Origin: Pseudarthrobacter sp. NamE5 | GTDB lineage: Bacteria; Actinomycetota; Actinomycetes; Actinomycetales; Micrococcaceae | Length of the DNA stretch: 64,000 nt | NCBI RefSeq assembly: GCF_005796225.1 | Contig: NZ_VAHO01000006.1 | Coordinates: forward strand, 62,001 to 126,000 | Reading direction: 5' to 3' | Shown: positions 24,145 through 33,042 of the stretch, piece after piece | Layout of the letters: each line of letters opens with the position of its first letter | Position numbering within the stretch: the stretch's first letter is position 1 | Made by a program: the position numbers and the translations under genes | The notes under the pieces: generated by a model | The model's input: only the letters and a program-made list of their open reading frames with translations | What the model was told of the DNA's origin: nothing | Databases searched by the model: none

Positions 24145-25575
24145 GTGACCCACCACAGCGAATCCGCCTCCACCCGCCCCCTCCGTGTGGCCATAGTGGG
24201 CGCCGGCCCGGCAGGTGTCTACGCTGCGGACATCCTCACAAAGTCCAGCGGGGTAAAGGACGGCGACTTCGAGGTCAGCATTGACCTTTTCGAAGCCTAC
24301 CCGGCACCGTACGGCCTGATCCGCTACGGCGTAGCACCGGACCACCCCCGGATCAAAGGCATCGTCAACGCGCTGCACAAGGTGCTCGACCGCGGTGACA
24401 TCCGGTTCCTGGGTAACGTCACCTACGGCCGGGACCTCACGCTGCACGACTTCCGCTCCTTCTACGATGCCGTGATCTTCTCCACGGGCGCTGTCAAGGA
24501 CGCGGACCTGGACATCCCCGGCATAGGCCTTCACGGCTCGTTCGGTGCAGCCGACTTCGTGTCCTGGTACGACGGCCACCCCGATGTTCCCCGCGAATGG
24601 CCGCTTGAGGCCAGGGAAATCGCGGTGATCGGCAACGGCAACGTGGCACTGGATGTGGCCCGCATGCTGGTCAAGCACCCGGAGGAGCTGCTGAGCACCG
24701 AGATCCCGGACAACGTCTACCAGGGGCTGAAGGCCTCGCCGGTTACGGACGTGCACGTTTTTGGCCGCCGCGGTCCGGCCCAGGTGAAGTTCACGCCCTT
24801 GGAACTGCGGGAACTGAGCCACATGAATGACGTGGACATCGTCCTCTACCCGGAGGATTTCGAGTTCGACGAAGCCTCCGACGAGGCCATCCGGAGCAAC
24901 AACCAGATCAAGACCATGGTCAACACGCTCACCAACTGGCTGGTGGAGGAGCATGCCGAGTCCGAGAATCCTTCCTCGCGCAGGCTGCACCTGCACTTCC
25001 TGCACAGCCCCGTTGAAGTGCTCGACGACGGCACGGGCAAGGTGGGCGGCATCAAGTTCGAGCGTATGCAGCTTGACGGCACCGGCAATGCCAAGGGCAC
25101 CGGGGAGTACGTTGAGTACCCGGTCCAGGCCGTGTACCGGGCCATCGGCTACCACGGCTCCGCCCTGGACGAACTGGAGTACGACGCCAAGCGCGGCGTT
25201 ATTCCCAACGAAGGCGGCCGCGTCCTCGACACGGAGGGAAACCCGGTCCCGGGCATCTATGCCACCGGCTGGATCAAGCGCGGACCGGTGGGCCTGATCG
25301 GCCATACCAAGGGCGACGCCCTGGAAACCATCGGCTTCCTGCTGGAGGACCGGCTCACCCTGCCCCCGGCAAAGAACCCGGACCCGCAGGCCATCATTGA
25401 CCTGCTGGAAGAACGCGGCATCGAGTACACCACCTGGGAAGGCTGGAACAAGCTTGATGCGCACGAAGCCGGCCTCGGCGCCGCCTGGACCGGACCCGAG
25501 GGCCTGGACCACGTGGTCCGCGAACGGATCAAGGTAGTTCCGCGTGAGGACATGATCCGCATCTCCCGCGGCTGA
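24145..25575 (+). CDS. fprA: Ferredoxin/flavodoxin-NADP+ reductase, FprA type (copy 2)
   Basis: A 476-residue paralogue of the product at 7378-8844, similar along its whole length. The FAD motif VAIVGAGPAGVYAADIL is near residue 15. The NADPH motif VIGNGNVALDVARML and the block WIKRGPVGLIGHTKGDALE are intact. GTG at 24145 has an AGAAGG site at normal spacing and gives an N-terminus equal to copy 1; an ATG at 24115 is the alternative. TAGAAT at 24067-24072 is a likely -10 box. No redox partner is adjacent, so its ferredoxin cannot be assigned. Divergence is mostly in surface loops and the C-terminus. Confidence 0.92.
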   Translation: MTHHSESASTRPLRVAIVGAGPAGVYAADILTKSSGVKDGDFEVSIDLFEAYPAPYGLIRYGVAPDHPRIKGIVNALHKVLDRGDIRFLGNVTYGRDLTLHDFRSFYDAVIFSTGAVKDADLDIPGIGLHGSFGAADFVSWYDGHPDVPREWPLEAREIAVIGNGNVALDVARMLVKHPEELLSTEIPDNVYQGLKASPVTDVHVFGRRGPAQVKFTPLELRELSHMNDVDIVLYPEDFEFDEASDEAIRSNNQIKTMVNTLTNWLVEEHAESENPSSRRLHLHFLHSPVEVLDDGTGKVGGIKFERMQLDGTGNAKGTGEYVEYPVQAVYRAIGYHGSALDELEYDAKRGVIPNEGGRVLDTEGNPVPGIYATGWIKRGPVGLIGHTKGDALETIGFLLEDRLTLPPAKNPDPQAIIDLLEERGIEYTTWEGWNKLDAHEAGLGAAWTGPEGLDHVVRERIKVVPREDMIRISRG

Positions 25576-25822
25576 CCCCTGCAGCTCTTGGGCAGGTAGG
25601 AGGACTTTGCCGCGGCCAGCTATAACGGAAACAGCTGGGCCCGGGAAGCAGTTCGATCGTAAAGCGTTTGAGGCCTCCTACATGGCGGGCCTCGAGCTCC
25701 TTTGACAAAACATCGTTCGGAGAAAGGGCCGTCTCACCATTCGGGACAATTGGGGCCGTCCAATGGATGGACACTACCGTTAATAGGTCTGTTTCCTTCA
25801 CAAACCAGGATTGTGATCCCCT

Positions 25823-27373
25823 ATGAACCTTCTGCGGACCAAATCCATCGAGCAGTCGATTGCCGACGCCGATGAGCCCGGACGCAAGCTCAAGCGCTCC
25901 CTCAGCACCTGGGACCTGATGATCATGGGCGTCGCCGTGGCCGTCGGTGCCGGCATCTTCTCCGTGGGCGCCAAGGCAGCCGCCAACTTCTCTGGCCCGG
26001 CCGTGACCCTGTCATTCGCCATCGCCGCCATCACCTGCGCGCTGGCCATCATGTGCTACGCCGAGTTTTCCACCGCCATCCCCGTGGCAGGCTCCGCGTA
26101 CGTTTTCACTTACGCCACCATGGGCGAACTCCTTGCCTGGATCATCGGCTGGAACCTGATCCTGGAGCTGTTCACCGCCGCAGCCGTCATCGCGAAGTAC
26201 TGGGGCATCTACCTCAGCAAGGTCTTTGCCCTGATGGGGGCGGACATCCCGCCGGCGATCTCCCTGGGCGGGGTTGACCTCTACTGGGGCGCGTTCCTGA
26301 TCGTGGCCGTGTTCACAGTACTGCTGGTTTTGGGCACCAAGCTGTCCGCCCGTGTCGGCAACATCTTCACCCTGATCAAGATCGGCGTCGTCCTCTTTGT
26401 GATCGTGGTCGGCTTCACCTACGTCAAATTCGAAAACTACGCCCCCTTCATCCCGGCCGCCGAGCCGACGGGCGGCACCGGTACCGCAGACGTCCTGAAG
26501 CAGTCCTTCTTCGGCTTCCTGACCGGGGCCGCGCCGGCGCAGTACGGCACCCTGGGCATCTTCGCAGGCGCCGCGCTGGTGTTCTTCGCCTTCATCGGTT
26601 TCGACGTGGTGGCCACCTCCGCTGAGGAAGTGAAGAACCCGCAGAAGACGCTGCCCCGCGGCATCTTCGGCGGCCTCGCACTGGTGACCCTGCTCTACAT
26701 CCTGGTGTCGCTGGTGCTCACCGGCATGGTGTCCTACACCCAGCTGGCGGAGGCGGAGAACCCCACGCTCACCACAGCCTTTGAAGCAGTGGGCGATACC
26801 TCCGCCGCTAAAATTATTGCCTTCGGTTCCCTGGTGGGCCTGACCACCGTGATCATGGTGCTCCTTATGGGCCTGTCCCGCGTGGTCCTGGCCATGAGCC
26901 GCGACGGACTCCTGCCCCGAGCGCTGTCCAAGACCAGTGAAAAGCGCTCGACGCCGGTGCGCCTGCAGGTCATCTGCGGTGCTGCAGTAGCCCTGGTGGC
27001 AGGCCTGACCAACGTGGACCTGCTCGAGGAAATGATCAACATCGGGACCCTCTCCGCGTTCGTGGTGGTGAGCCTGGGCATCCTGGTGCTCCGGAAGAAG
27101 CGCCCGGACCTGAAGCCCGCCTTCCGCGTCCCGTTCGGCAAGGTCCTGCCGATCGTCTCGGCGCTCCTGTGCCTGTACCTGATGACCAACCTGGCGGTGG
27201 AGACCTGGATCTTCTTCGCCATCTGGCTGGCCATCGGCATGGCGATCTACTTCGCCTACGGCCAGCGCCACTCACGCCTCAATGAACGCTTCAGTGACGC
27301 CACAACGGCCGTGAACGGCACGCCTGCTGCCGGCACAGCCCGCGACGACAAGGACGAGTTCACGAGAGCCTGA
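25823..27373 (+). CDS. APC family amino-acid permease (cationic amino acid transporter-like)
   Basis: A 516-residue membrane protein with about twelve hydrophobic segments. The APC signature in TM1 is LMIMGVAVAVGAGIFSVG, followed by FAIAAITCALAIMCYAEFSTAIPVAGSAY (positions about 60-88). The loop FIGFDVVATSAEEVKNPQKTLPRGI matches the YfnA/CAT branch. A charged roughly 45-residue tail ends the protein. The substrate is probably a cationic or neutral amino acid; no catabolic gene is adjacent. The intergenic region upstream (25576-25822) has no gene. It contains a TTGACA at 25702-25707 without a matching -10 box. The start ATG has AGGA 13 nt upstream, which is weak. Confidence 0.88.
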   Translation: MNLLRTKSIEQSIADADEPGRKLKRSLSTWDLMIMGVAVAVGAGIFSVGAKAAANFSGPAVTLSFAIAAITCALAIMCYAEFSTAIPVAGSAYVFTYATMGELLAWIIGWNLILELFTAAAVIAKYWGIYLSKVFALMGADIPPAISLGGVDLYWGAFLIVAVFTVLLVLGTKLSARVGNIFTLIKIGVVLFVIVVGFTYVKFENYAPFIPAAEPTGGTGTADVLKQSFFGFLTGAAPAQYGTLGIFAGAALVFFAFIGFDVVATSAEEVKNPQKTLPRGIFGGLALVTLLYILVSLVLTGMVSYTQLAEAENPTLTTAFEAVGDTSAAKIIAFGSLVGLTTVIMVLLMGLSRVVLAMSRDGLLPRALSKTSEKRSTPVRLQVICGAAVALVAGLTNVDLLEEMINIGTLSAFVVVSLGILVLRKKRPDLKPAFRVPFGKVLPIVSALLCLYLMTNLAVETWIFFAIWLAIGMAIYFAYGQRHSRLNERFSDATTAVNGTPAAGTARDDKDEFTRA

Positions 27374-27393
27374 CCCGCCGGATACCTCATGCT

Positions 27394-27425
27394 GATGCCC
27401 GCCCGGGCTTTCCCGGGCGGGCATC
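27394..27425 (+). terminator. Intrinsic terminator after the APC permease
   Basis: GATGCCCGCCCGGG (27394-27407) pairs perfectly with 27412-27425 around CTTT; 14-bp stem with no long U-tract. Confidence 0.8.
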
Positions 27426-27478
27426 GGCATGCCCGGCCCCGGCCGGCCGCGCTGAAGCAGCCTCGTAGGATTGGGACC

Positions 27479-27878
27479 ATGGCCCGCCCCACACGACCCG
27501 AACGCAAGGCAGAACGCCTGGCCGCGATCCTTGACTAGCTCATGGACAAAACGCTGGCCGAGCTGACCTTCCGAAGCCTCGCCGAGGGCCTGGGAATGAG
27601 TGCCTATGGTCATCGTGGCCGCCGAGCCGCGGGGGACCTCGCAGGAGCACTTCCGGATGCTTCACCGAAAAATTCGGGACTGGCTGATGGTGCAGGGGAT
27701 TCCGGAGGAGTACGCGGATACCGACGCCCGCCTCTTCACCTCCACCTTTTACGGCCTGCAGTTCGACTTTGTGGTCATGAATGAACCGGAGGCCGCCACC
27801 AAAGCCTTCGAGCTGATGCTGGCGGTGTTCTTCAACAACCTTGAGACCCGCCTGGCAGGAGCCGGCCAAGGACCCTAA
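27479..27878 (+). pseudogene. TetR-family regulator, broken by a nonsense codon and an internal deletion/frameshift
   Basis: The frame opens MARPTRPERKAERLAAILD and stops at TAG 27536-27538. The same frame resumes as LMDKTLAELTFRSLAEGLGMSAY, a typical TetR helix-turn-helix start. The reading then has to switch frame to VIVAAEPRGTSQEHFRMLHR and continue to TAA at 27876, which is a recognisable TetR ligand-domain end (FYGLQFDFVVMNEPEAATKA). Only about 133 codons remain against about 200 in the family; most of the helix-turn-helix wing and the first ligand-domain helices are gone. It can no longer regulate anything. Its former targets are not evident; the neighbours are an amino-acid permease and a DUF2461 gene. 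Confidence 0.8.
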
Positions 27879-27901
27879 CGGCTTCGATCCGCGGAGCGAC
27901 G

Positions 27902-28537
27902 TCATGGCCCGGCATGCCGGCTGACCCAGTCCACGAGTGGACGCAGGTCCTCCCACAAGTCCGCCACGTGCTGGATGGCGGCAGGGGTCGCCAGCCAGTC
28001 CGGCCGGCCAAGATTGACGCCGGCGGACAGCGATTTGTGCTTCAGGAGTTCTGCGCGTGGATGGTCGCGGGAATAGCCCTGCGGAACAGTCTTGAGCTTC
28101 TCACCCTCGACGGCGAAACCGGCAGCAGTTACAGCGTCCAGGATGTGGCGGAGGGATTCACCGGTGCCCGACGCGTCAACGGAGTTGCGGTACCGTGCCA
28201 GCTGGGCAGGAGTGTGCGAGTGGTAACCCCCGCCGACCAACAGGCCGTCAGCGGAAATCTGCAGGTAATGGCCCACGCCCTCCTGCACTTGGGCAACAGC
28301 ACCCTGAACCGTCTTGTAGGGCGATTTGTCCACGGAGAACCGGATGTCCCTGTGGGCACGGAAGAGCTTTGCTGGTCCGAACCGGGGCTCCAGCTCAGCG
28401 AGCAGTGACGCGAGCGGTTCCCTGACAGGGAACTGGTAGCTGTCCTTGTGCTCCTGCCACCACTCCCGGTTGTTGTTGTCCTGGAGCTCCTCGTAAAACT
28501 CAAAGGCACCGGGCGCGATGCCCTGGAAAGTTGTCAT
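27902..28537 (-). CDS. DUF2461 family protein
   Basis: A 211-residue cytoplasmic protein of the DUF2461 family, known from bacteria and fungi and without a proven activity. Matching blocks are ALEFYEEL-like GAFEFYEELQDNNNREWWQ at the N-terminus, FRAHRDIRFSVDKSPYKT near residue 60, GGGYHSHTPAQLARYRNSVD near 102 and LKTVPQGYSRDHPRAELLKH near 150. TAGGAT (28544-28549 on the minus strand) lies 6 nt before the ATG and no Shine-Dalgarno is visible, so the mRNA is probably leaderless. Convergent with the TetR pseudogene. Confidence 0.85.
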   Translation of the reverse strand: MTTFQGIAPGAFEFYEELQDNNNREWWQEHKDSYQFPVREPLASLLAELEPRFGPAKLFRAHRDIRFSVDKSPYKTVQGAVAQVQEGVGHYLQISADGLLVGGGYHSHTPAQLARYRNSVDASGTGESLRHILDAVTAAGFAVEGEKLKTVPQGYSRDHPRAELLKHKSLSAGVNLGRPDWLATPAAIQHVADLWEDLRPLVDWVSRHAGP

Positions 28538-28601
28538 GAAGCGATCCTAGGAACCGCTACGGTGCAGGGCCACAGGCAGAGCCTGCTATGTGGACAAGAC
28601 A

Positions 28602-28639
28602 AAACCACCCCGCCACGGACAACCGTGACGGGGTGGTTT
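28602..28639 (-). terminator. Intrinsic terminator of the fur-katA operon
   Basis: AAACCACCCCGCCACGG pairs with CCGTGACGGGGTGGTTT (one mismatch) around ACAA, 21 nt after the catalase stop. Symmetric A and T tracts make it usable from both sides. Confidence 0.85.
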
Positions 28640-28660
28640 CAGCAACTCAGAAAAGCTGGA

Positions 28661-30157
28661 TCAGCCGATCTTGTTGGCAGCCTCTGCGTCGGAGGAAGGT
28701 GCCGACGGCGCGGCCGGGGCGCCGAGGTTGGCGCGGAGCTTCGCGCCGAGTTCAGCGTCAACGTTGGTCCAGTACTGGATGGCCCGTTCCTTGATGTCGG
28801 AGCGCTTGACACCACCCACGGCACCGGTGATGGTTTCGAGGAAGCGGGCCTTGGCGGCTTCGTCGTAAACCTCGCGGTACAGTGTGCCGGCCTGGACGAA
28901 GTCGCCGTCCTCGGCGTGCAGGGAGTGCGCGGCGAGGGTCAGTTCGCCGTCGTTCTCCCAGCCGCCGGCCGGGTTCTGCGGCTCAAGCGCAGCCGGACCG
29001 CCGAAGGTGTTCGGGGCGTAGACCGGGACCGAGGGGGCGTTGAACAGGTAACGTCCGGCGCCGTCCTGGCTGTAGTTGTTGACCTGGTTCTTGGGCTGGT
29101 TCACCGGGATCTGCGCGTGGTTGGTGCCCACACGGTAACGATGCGCGTCCGCGTAGGAGAAGATGCGGGCCTGCAGCATCTTGTCCGGCGACGCTGCGAT
29201 GCCCGGCACGAAGTTCGACGGCGCGAAGGTGGCCTGTTCGATCTGCGCGAAGTAGTTCTCCGGGTTCCGGTTCAGCTCCATGGTGCCCACCTTGATCAGC
29301 GGGTAGTCGCCGTGCGGCCACACCTTGGTCAGGTCGAAGGGGTTGAAGCGGTACGTCTTGGCGTCCTCGTACGGCATGACCTGCACGTGCAGGTCCCAGG
29401 ACGGGAAGTTGCCGGCCTCGATGTTCTCGGACAGGTCGCGGATGTAGAAGTCCGCGTCGGAGCCGGCCAGGGCTTCTGCCTGCTCGCTGCTCATGGAGTT
29501 CACGCCCTGGTTGGACTTGAAGTGGTACTTGACCCAGAAGCGCTCACCGGCTTCGTTGATCCACTGGTAGGTGTGCGAGCCGTAGCCCTGCATTTCCCGC
29601 CAGGAGGCGGGCAGGCCGCGGTCACCCATCAGCCAGGTGACCTGGTGTGCGGACTCGGGGGACAGGGTCCAGAAGTCCCACTGCATGTCGGCGTCGCGCA
29701 GGTGGGTGCCCGGCAGGCGCTTCTGCGAGTGGATGAAGTCCGGGAACTTGATGCCGTCGCGGATGAAGAAGACGGGGGTGTTGTTGCCCACGAGGTCGTA
29801 GTTGCCCTCGGTGGTGTAGAACTTAACGGCGAATCCGCGGGGATCGCGCCAGGTGTCCGGGGAGCCGTTCTCGCCCGCGACGGAGGAGAAGCGGATCAGC
29901 ATTTCGGTTTCGACGCCCGGCTGGAGGAAGGCTGCCTTGGTGTACCTGGACACATCTTCGGTGGTCTTGAACGTGCCGAATGCACCGCCGCCCTTGGCGT
30001 GCACTACGCGCTCCGGAACCCGCTCGCGGTTGAACTGGGCGAGCTTTTCCACCAGGTAGTGGTCAGTCAGGATGATGGCGCCGTCGGCACCGACGGACTT
30101 TGAGTGTGCGTCGGACGTAACGGGTGCACCTGACTGGGTTGTTGAAATGGCAGTCAT
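28661..30157 (-). CDS. katA: Monofunctional haem catalase
   Basis: A 498-residue catalase that dismutates hydrogen peroxide in the cytoplasm. The catalytic His is in [15 protein letters not shown] near residue 52. The conserved RFSSVAGE block and distal Asn ([14 protein letters not shown]) follow. The proximal haem ligand Tyr is in [15 protein letters not shown] near residue 335. The length fits the small-subunit class. It lies 7 nt downstream of a Fur-family regulator gene on the same strand, an arrangement typical of peroxide-sensing furA/perR-katA pairs. Transcription is expected to start near the Fur-type box at 30667-30689 and be derepressed by peroxide. Confidence 0.96.
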   Translation of the reverse strand: MTAISTTQSGAPVTSDAHSKSVGADGAIILTDHYLVEKLAQFNRERVPERVVHAKGGGAFGTFKTTEDVSRYTKAAFLQPGVETEMLIRFSSVAGENGSPDTWRDPRGFAVKFYTTEGNYDLVGNNTPVFFIRDGIKFPDFIHSQKRLPGTHLRDADMQWDFWTLSPESAHQVTWLMGDRGLPASWREMQGYGSHTYQWINEAGERFWVKYHFKSNQGVNSMSSEQAEALAGSDADFYIRDLSENIEAGNFPSWDLHVQVMPYEDAKTYRFNPFDLTKVWPHGDYPLIKVGTMELNRNPENYFAQIEQATFAPSNFVPGIAASPDKMLQARIFSYADAHRYRVGTNHAQIPVNQPKNQVNNYSQDGAGRYLFNAPSVPVYAPNTFGGPAALEPQNPAGGWENDGELTLAAHSLHAEDGDFVQAGTLYREVYDEAAKARFLETITGAVGGVKRSDIKERAIQYWTNVDAELGAKLRANLGAPAAPSAPSSDAEAANKIG

Positions 30158-30164
30158 TGTTCTC

Positions 30165-30650
30165 CTATTTCTCTGTTTCTTGTGCGGGACGAATGGAAGA
30201 AAGTTGTTGGGACTGCTGGCAGTCCTGGCAGATGCCCTGGTACATCACATCGGCGATCTGGATGGTCATCGGTTTGGCGTTCTCGTCCCAGTGCGGCGTC
30301 AGGCAGGGCGCATGGCCTACAGCGCAGTCCACGTCCTCCACCCGGCCGCAGCTGATGCAGATGGCGTGGTGGTGGTTGTCTCCGACCCGTGTTTCGTAGA
30401 GGGCCGGGGAGTGGGGTGGCTCGAACCGGCGCAGCATGTGCAGGTCCGTCAGGTCCCCCAGGACCACATACACGGACTGGGCAGTCAATTCGGGCAGCTC
30501 GGCGCGGGCCGCAGCAAGGATGCTTTCCGCAGGGGAGTGCGGATGGCGTTCGACGGCGGCGAGGACCGCCAGGCGCTGTTTGGTCACCCTGCGGCCATGG
30601 GCGCGAAGGGCCGCTGCCCATGCCTCGTGGCCGTCAAAATCCTCCGTCAT
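30165..30650 (-). CDS. Fur-family repressor (FurA/PerR-like) of catalase
   Basis: A 161-residue metal-dependent repressor. The DNA-binding winged helix is at residues 10-80 ([18 protein letters not shown], then [15 protein letters not shown]). The dimerisation domain has [12 protein letters not shown] (His93-95, Cys98, Cys101) and a second pair, CQDC, at 141-144, together a structural Zn site. Linkage to katA and the lack of siderophore or iron-uptake genes favour a peroxide sensor over a global iron regulator. A perfect palindromic box 17 nt upstream of the ATG suggests autorepression. Start ATG at 30650; no strong Shine-Dalgarno. Confidence 0.9.
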   Translation of the reverse strand: MTEDFDGHEAWAAALRAHGRRVTKQRLAVLAAVERHPHSPAESILAAARAELPELTAQSVYVVLGDLTDLHMLRRFEPPHSPALYETRVGDNHHHAICISCGRVEDVDCAVGHAPCLTPHWDENAKPMTIQIADVMYQGICQDCQQSQQLSSIRPAQETEK

Positions 30651-30666
30651 GGCTCCATTGAAGCAC

Positions 30667-30689
30667 TTATTGTGAGTTTCTCACAATAA
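30667..30689. promoter_or_regulatory. Perfect Fur/PerR-type operator
   Basis: TTATTGTGAG-TTT-CTCACAATAA, a 23-bp perfect inverted repeat in the divergent gap between the fur-like gene (start 30650) and the MFS gene (start 30746). It matches the AT-rich half-site style of actinobacterial FurA/PerR boxes and could serve both directions. Confidence 0.85.
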
Positions 30690-30745
30690 GGCGTGGCTAA
30701 CCTCTGGTGACCGGCACATCGCAAGGAGAACACTAGGGTTGCAGG

Positions 30746-32017
30746 GTGGGGAAACTGCTCGCTGACATCACGCCGCTTAAGGAGAGCGCCGCCTTCCGCC
30801 GGCTCTGGCTCGGATCGGCAATATCCGCCGTCGGAAGCCAACTGACCCTGGTGGCAGTGAGCCTGGAGGTTTACCGCCTGACGCAGGACAGCTTCTACGT
30901 GGGCCTGCTGGCGGTCTTTGCGCTGGTGCCCCTGGTGATAGGCGGGCTGCTCGGCGGGTCTATCGCGGACTCCCACGACCGGCGCCGGGTAGCACTGCTG
31001 GCCACCGCGGTGCTGTGGCTGACCACCGGGCTGATTGCCCTGCAGTCGTGGCTGCAGGTGGGGAACGTCTGGGTCCTGTACCTGCTGGTGGCTGCGCAGA
31101 GCGGAGCTCAGGCCATCAACCAGCCGGCGCGCAGCGCCATCCTTCCCATGCTGGTCCGAAAGGAACTGCTGCCCGCTGCCAATGCCCTCAGCATGATGTC
31201 CTTCGGCCTGGCCATGACGGCCGGTCCGCTGCTGGCGGGCGTGCTGGTGGCCTGGGTGGGGTTCGGCTGGACCTATACCCTCGATTTCCTCAGCTTCGCC
31301 TTCGTGCTGTGGGCGGTGTACCGGCTGCCGCCCCTGCCGCCGTCGGGAACTCCGGGAAAGCCCGGCCTCCGCTCCGTCGTCGAAGGATTCCGCTTCCTTG
31401 GCACCCGGCCCAACCTCCGGATGACTTTCGTCATCGACCTGATCGCCATGATCCTGGCCCAGCCGCGGGCCCTGATGCCGGCCATCGGCGCCGTCATGAT
31501 CGGCGGCGGTGAGGCCACCGTGGGCGTGCTGCTGGCCTCCACCGCCGTCGGCGCTTTCCTGGCCGGTCTGTTTTCCGGGCCGCTCGGCGGTGTCCGCCGG
31601 CAGGGGAGTGCTGTGGTCTTCTCGGTGATGGGCTGGGGTGCGTCCATAGCGGCCTTTGGTTTTGTGGTGCTGCTGGCCGGACGTGCCCCGGACGGAGCGG
31701 TGACATTCTGGCTGATCCCGGCGGCTCTGTGCTGCGCGCTGGCCGGAATTGCCGATTCAATCAGCAGCGTGTTCCGGAACACCATCCTCCAAGCGGCGAC
31801 CCCGGACCATCTCCGCGGCCGGCTGCAGGGGGTGTTCATTGTGGTGGTGGCCGGCGGTCCCAGGATCGGCGACCTGCTGGCAGGGGCCGGGACCAGGATC
31901 GTGGCAGAGGGCTGGGTCCTGCTGCTCGGCGGGGTGCTGTGTATCGCAGGCGCGTGGGCCGCGGCCAGGCTGCAACCCGGATTCCGCAGGTACGACGCAC
32001 GGAACCCCGCTCCCTAG
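30746..32017 (+). CDS. MFS transporter, EntS-like (enterobactin/siderophore exporter family)
   Basis: A 423-residue major facilitator with twelve hydrophobic segments of the MFS_3/EntS branch. Features are FRRLWLGSAISAVGSQLT in TM1, GGSIADSHDRRRVALLAT in loop 2-3 and QSGAQAINQPARSAILPMLV before TM5. Family members export siderophores or other amphipathic compounds; the substrate here is unknown. The GTG start lies 6 nt after TAGGGT (30734-30739); an AAGGAGA 18 nt upstream is too far to be its Shine-Dalgarno. It is divergent from the fur-like gene with the perfect Fur-type box between them, so metal or peroxide control is plausible. It is followed closely by htpX. Confidence 0.87.
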   Translation: MGKLLADITPLKESAAFRRLWLGSAISAVGSQLTLVAVSLEVYRLTQDSFYVGLLAVFALVPLVIGGLLGGSIADSHDRRRVALLATAVLWLTTGLIALQSWLQVGNVWVLYLLVAAQSGAQAINQPARSAILPMLVRKELLPAANALSMMSFGLAMTAGPLLAGVLVAWVGFGWTYTLDFLSFAFVLWAVYRLPPLPPSGTPGKPGLRSVVEGFRFLGTRPNLRMTFVIDLIAMILAQPRALMPAIGAVMIGGGEATVGVLLASTAVGAFLAGLFSGPLGGVRRQGSAVVFSVMGWGASIAAFGFVVLLAGRAPDGAVTFWLIPAALCCALAGIADSISSVFRNTILQAATPDHLRGRLQGVFIVVVAGGPRIGDLLAGAGTRIVAEGWVLLLGGVLCIAGAWAAARLQPGFRRYDARNPAP

Positions 32018-32049
32018 ACAGCCGTTCCCAAAGTGAGTAAGGAGGAGAC

Positions 32050-32916
32050 GTGCACAAACACTACAACGGACTCAAGACGGCGGCGCTGTTCGGCGTGCTG
32101 TGGGCAGTGCTCCTGGGCCTCGGGGCGGTGATCGGTACCAGCACCCGCAGTTCCGCCCCGATCTGGATCATGGCCCTGGTGGGCGTTGCCACCACCGCAT
32201 ACGGCTATTGGAACAGCGACAAGATCGCCATCCGGGCCATGGCGGCCTATCCGGTGAGCGAAGCGCAAGCCCCACAGCTCCACCAGATCGTCCGTGAGTT
32301 CTCCGTGCGGGCCAACCAGCCCATGCCCCGCATCTACCTTGCACCCACCATGAACCCGAACGCCTTCGCCACGGGACGGAATCCCCGGAACGCGGCCGTC
32401 TGCTGTACCGAGGGGATCCTGCGGCTCCTGGACGCGCGCGAACTCCGGGGTGTCCTGGGGCACGAACTCATGCACGTCTACAACCGCGACATCCTCACCT
32501 CTTCTGTGGCAGCCGCCGTCGCAGGCGTGATTACCTCGGTGGGCCAGATGCTGCTGTTCTTTGGCGGCGACCGGCGCAACTCGAACCCGCTGGCGATGAT
32601 TGCCATGGCGCTGCTGGCCCCCTTTGCAGCCTCCCTGATCCAGCTGGCCATCTCGCGGACGCGGGAGTACGACGCCGACGAGGACGGTTCCGCGTTGACG
32701 GGAGACCCGCTGGCGCTTGCCTCAGCCCTGGCCAAGATCGAGCGCGGCGTTAGCATCGTGCCGCTGCCCCAGGACCAGCGGCTGGTCAACGCCTCGCACC
32801 TGATGATCGCCAACCCGTTCCGCGGCGGAGCCATCAACAAGCTGTTTGGCACGCATCCGCCCATGCGGGACCGGATTGCCCGGCTGGAGCGGATGGCGGG
32901 CCGGCCACTGACCTAG
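32050..32916 (+). CDS. htpX: Membrane zinc metalloprotease HtpX
   Basis: A 288-residue M48 protease that degrades misfolded membrane proteins. Two N-terminal membrane segments (LFGVLWAVLLGLGAVIG and APIWIMALVGVATTAYGYW) are followed by the zinc motif HELMH at residues 138-142 and two further segments. The third zinc ligand Glu lies in SRTREYDADEDGS. The conserved NAFATGRNPRNAAVCCTEG block is present. The GTG start has a textbook AAGGAGGAG site. It begins 32 nt after the MFS gene and may be co-transcribed with it. A hairpin terminator follows at 32948. Confidence 0.95.
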   Translation: MHKHYNGLKTAALFGVLWAVLLGLGAVIGTSTRSSAPIWIMALVGVATTAYGYWNSDKIAIRAMAAYPVSEAQAPQLHQIVREFSVRANQPMPRIYLAPTMNPNAFATGRNPRNAAVCCTEGILRLLDARELRGVLGHELMHVYNRDILTSSVAAAVAGVITSVGQMLLFFGGDRRNSNPLAMIAMALLAPFAASLIQLAISRTREYDADEDGSALTGDPLALASALAKIERGVSIVPLPQDQRLVNASHLMIANPFRGGAINKLFGTHPPMRDRIARLERMAGRPLT

Positions 32917-32947
32917 CCAATCCCCTTCGGCGCAAAATCCCCCCACG

Positions 32948-32999
32948 CGCAAAGAGGCCGGCGCTGCCCATGTTCGGGCGGCGCCAGCCTCCCTTTGCG
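32948..32999. terminator. Bidirectional terminator between htpX and yajQ
   Basis: CGCAAAGAGGCCGGCGCTGCCC pairs with the near-complement ending CCTTTGCG around ATGTTC, between the stops of two convergent genes (32916 and 33043). Confidence 0.75.
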
Positions 33000-33042
33000 A
33001 AGCGGCGGGCTTATGCGCGTCGGAAGCCGACGGCCTGCTTGG

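Noticed and set aside
24081..24284. Leaderless GTG frame upstream of the second fprA
   Set aside because: The -10 box to GTG spacing is 8 nt, the frame overlaps the fprA start heavily and its translation is Arg/Pro-rich without features; more likely ordinary leader.
25701..25731. TTGACA at 25702 as promoter of the APC permease
   Set aside because: No -10-like box at 16-19 nt spacing; kept only as a note.
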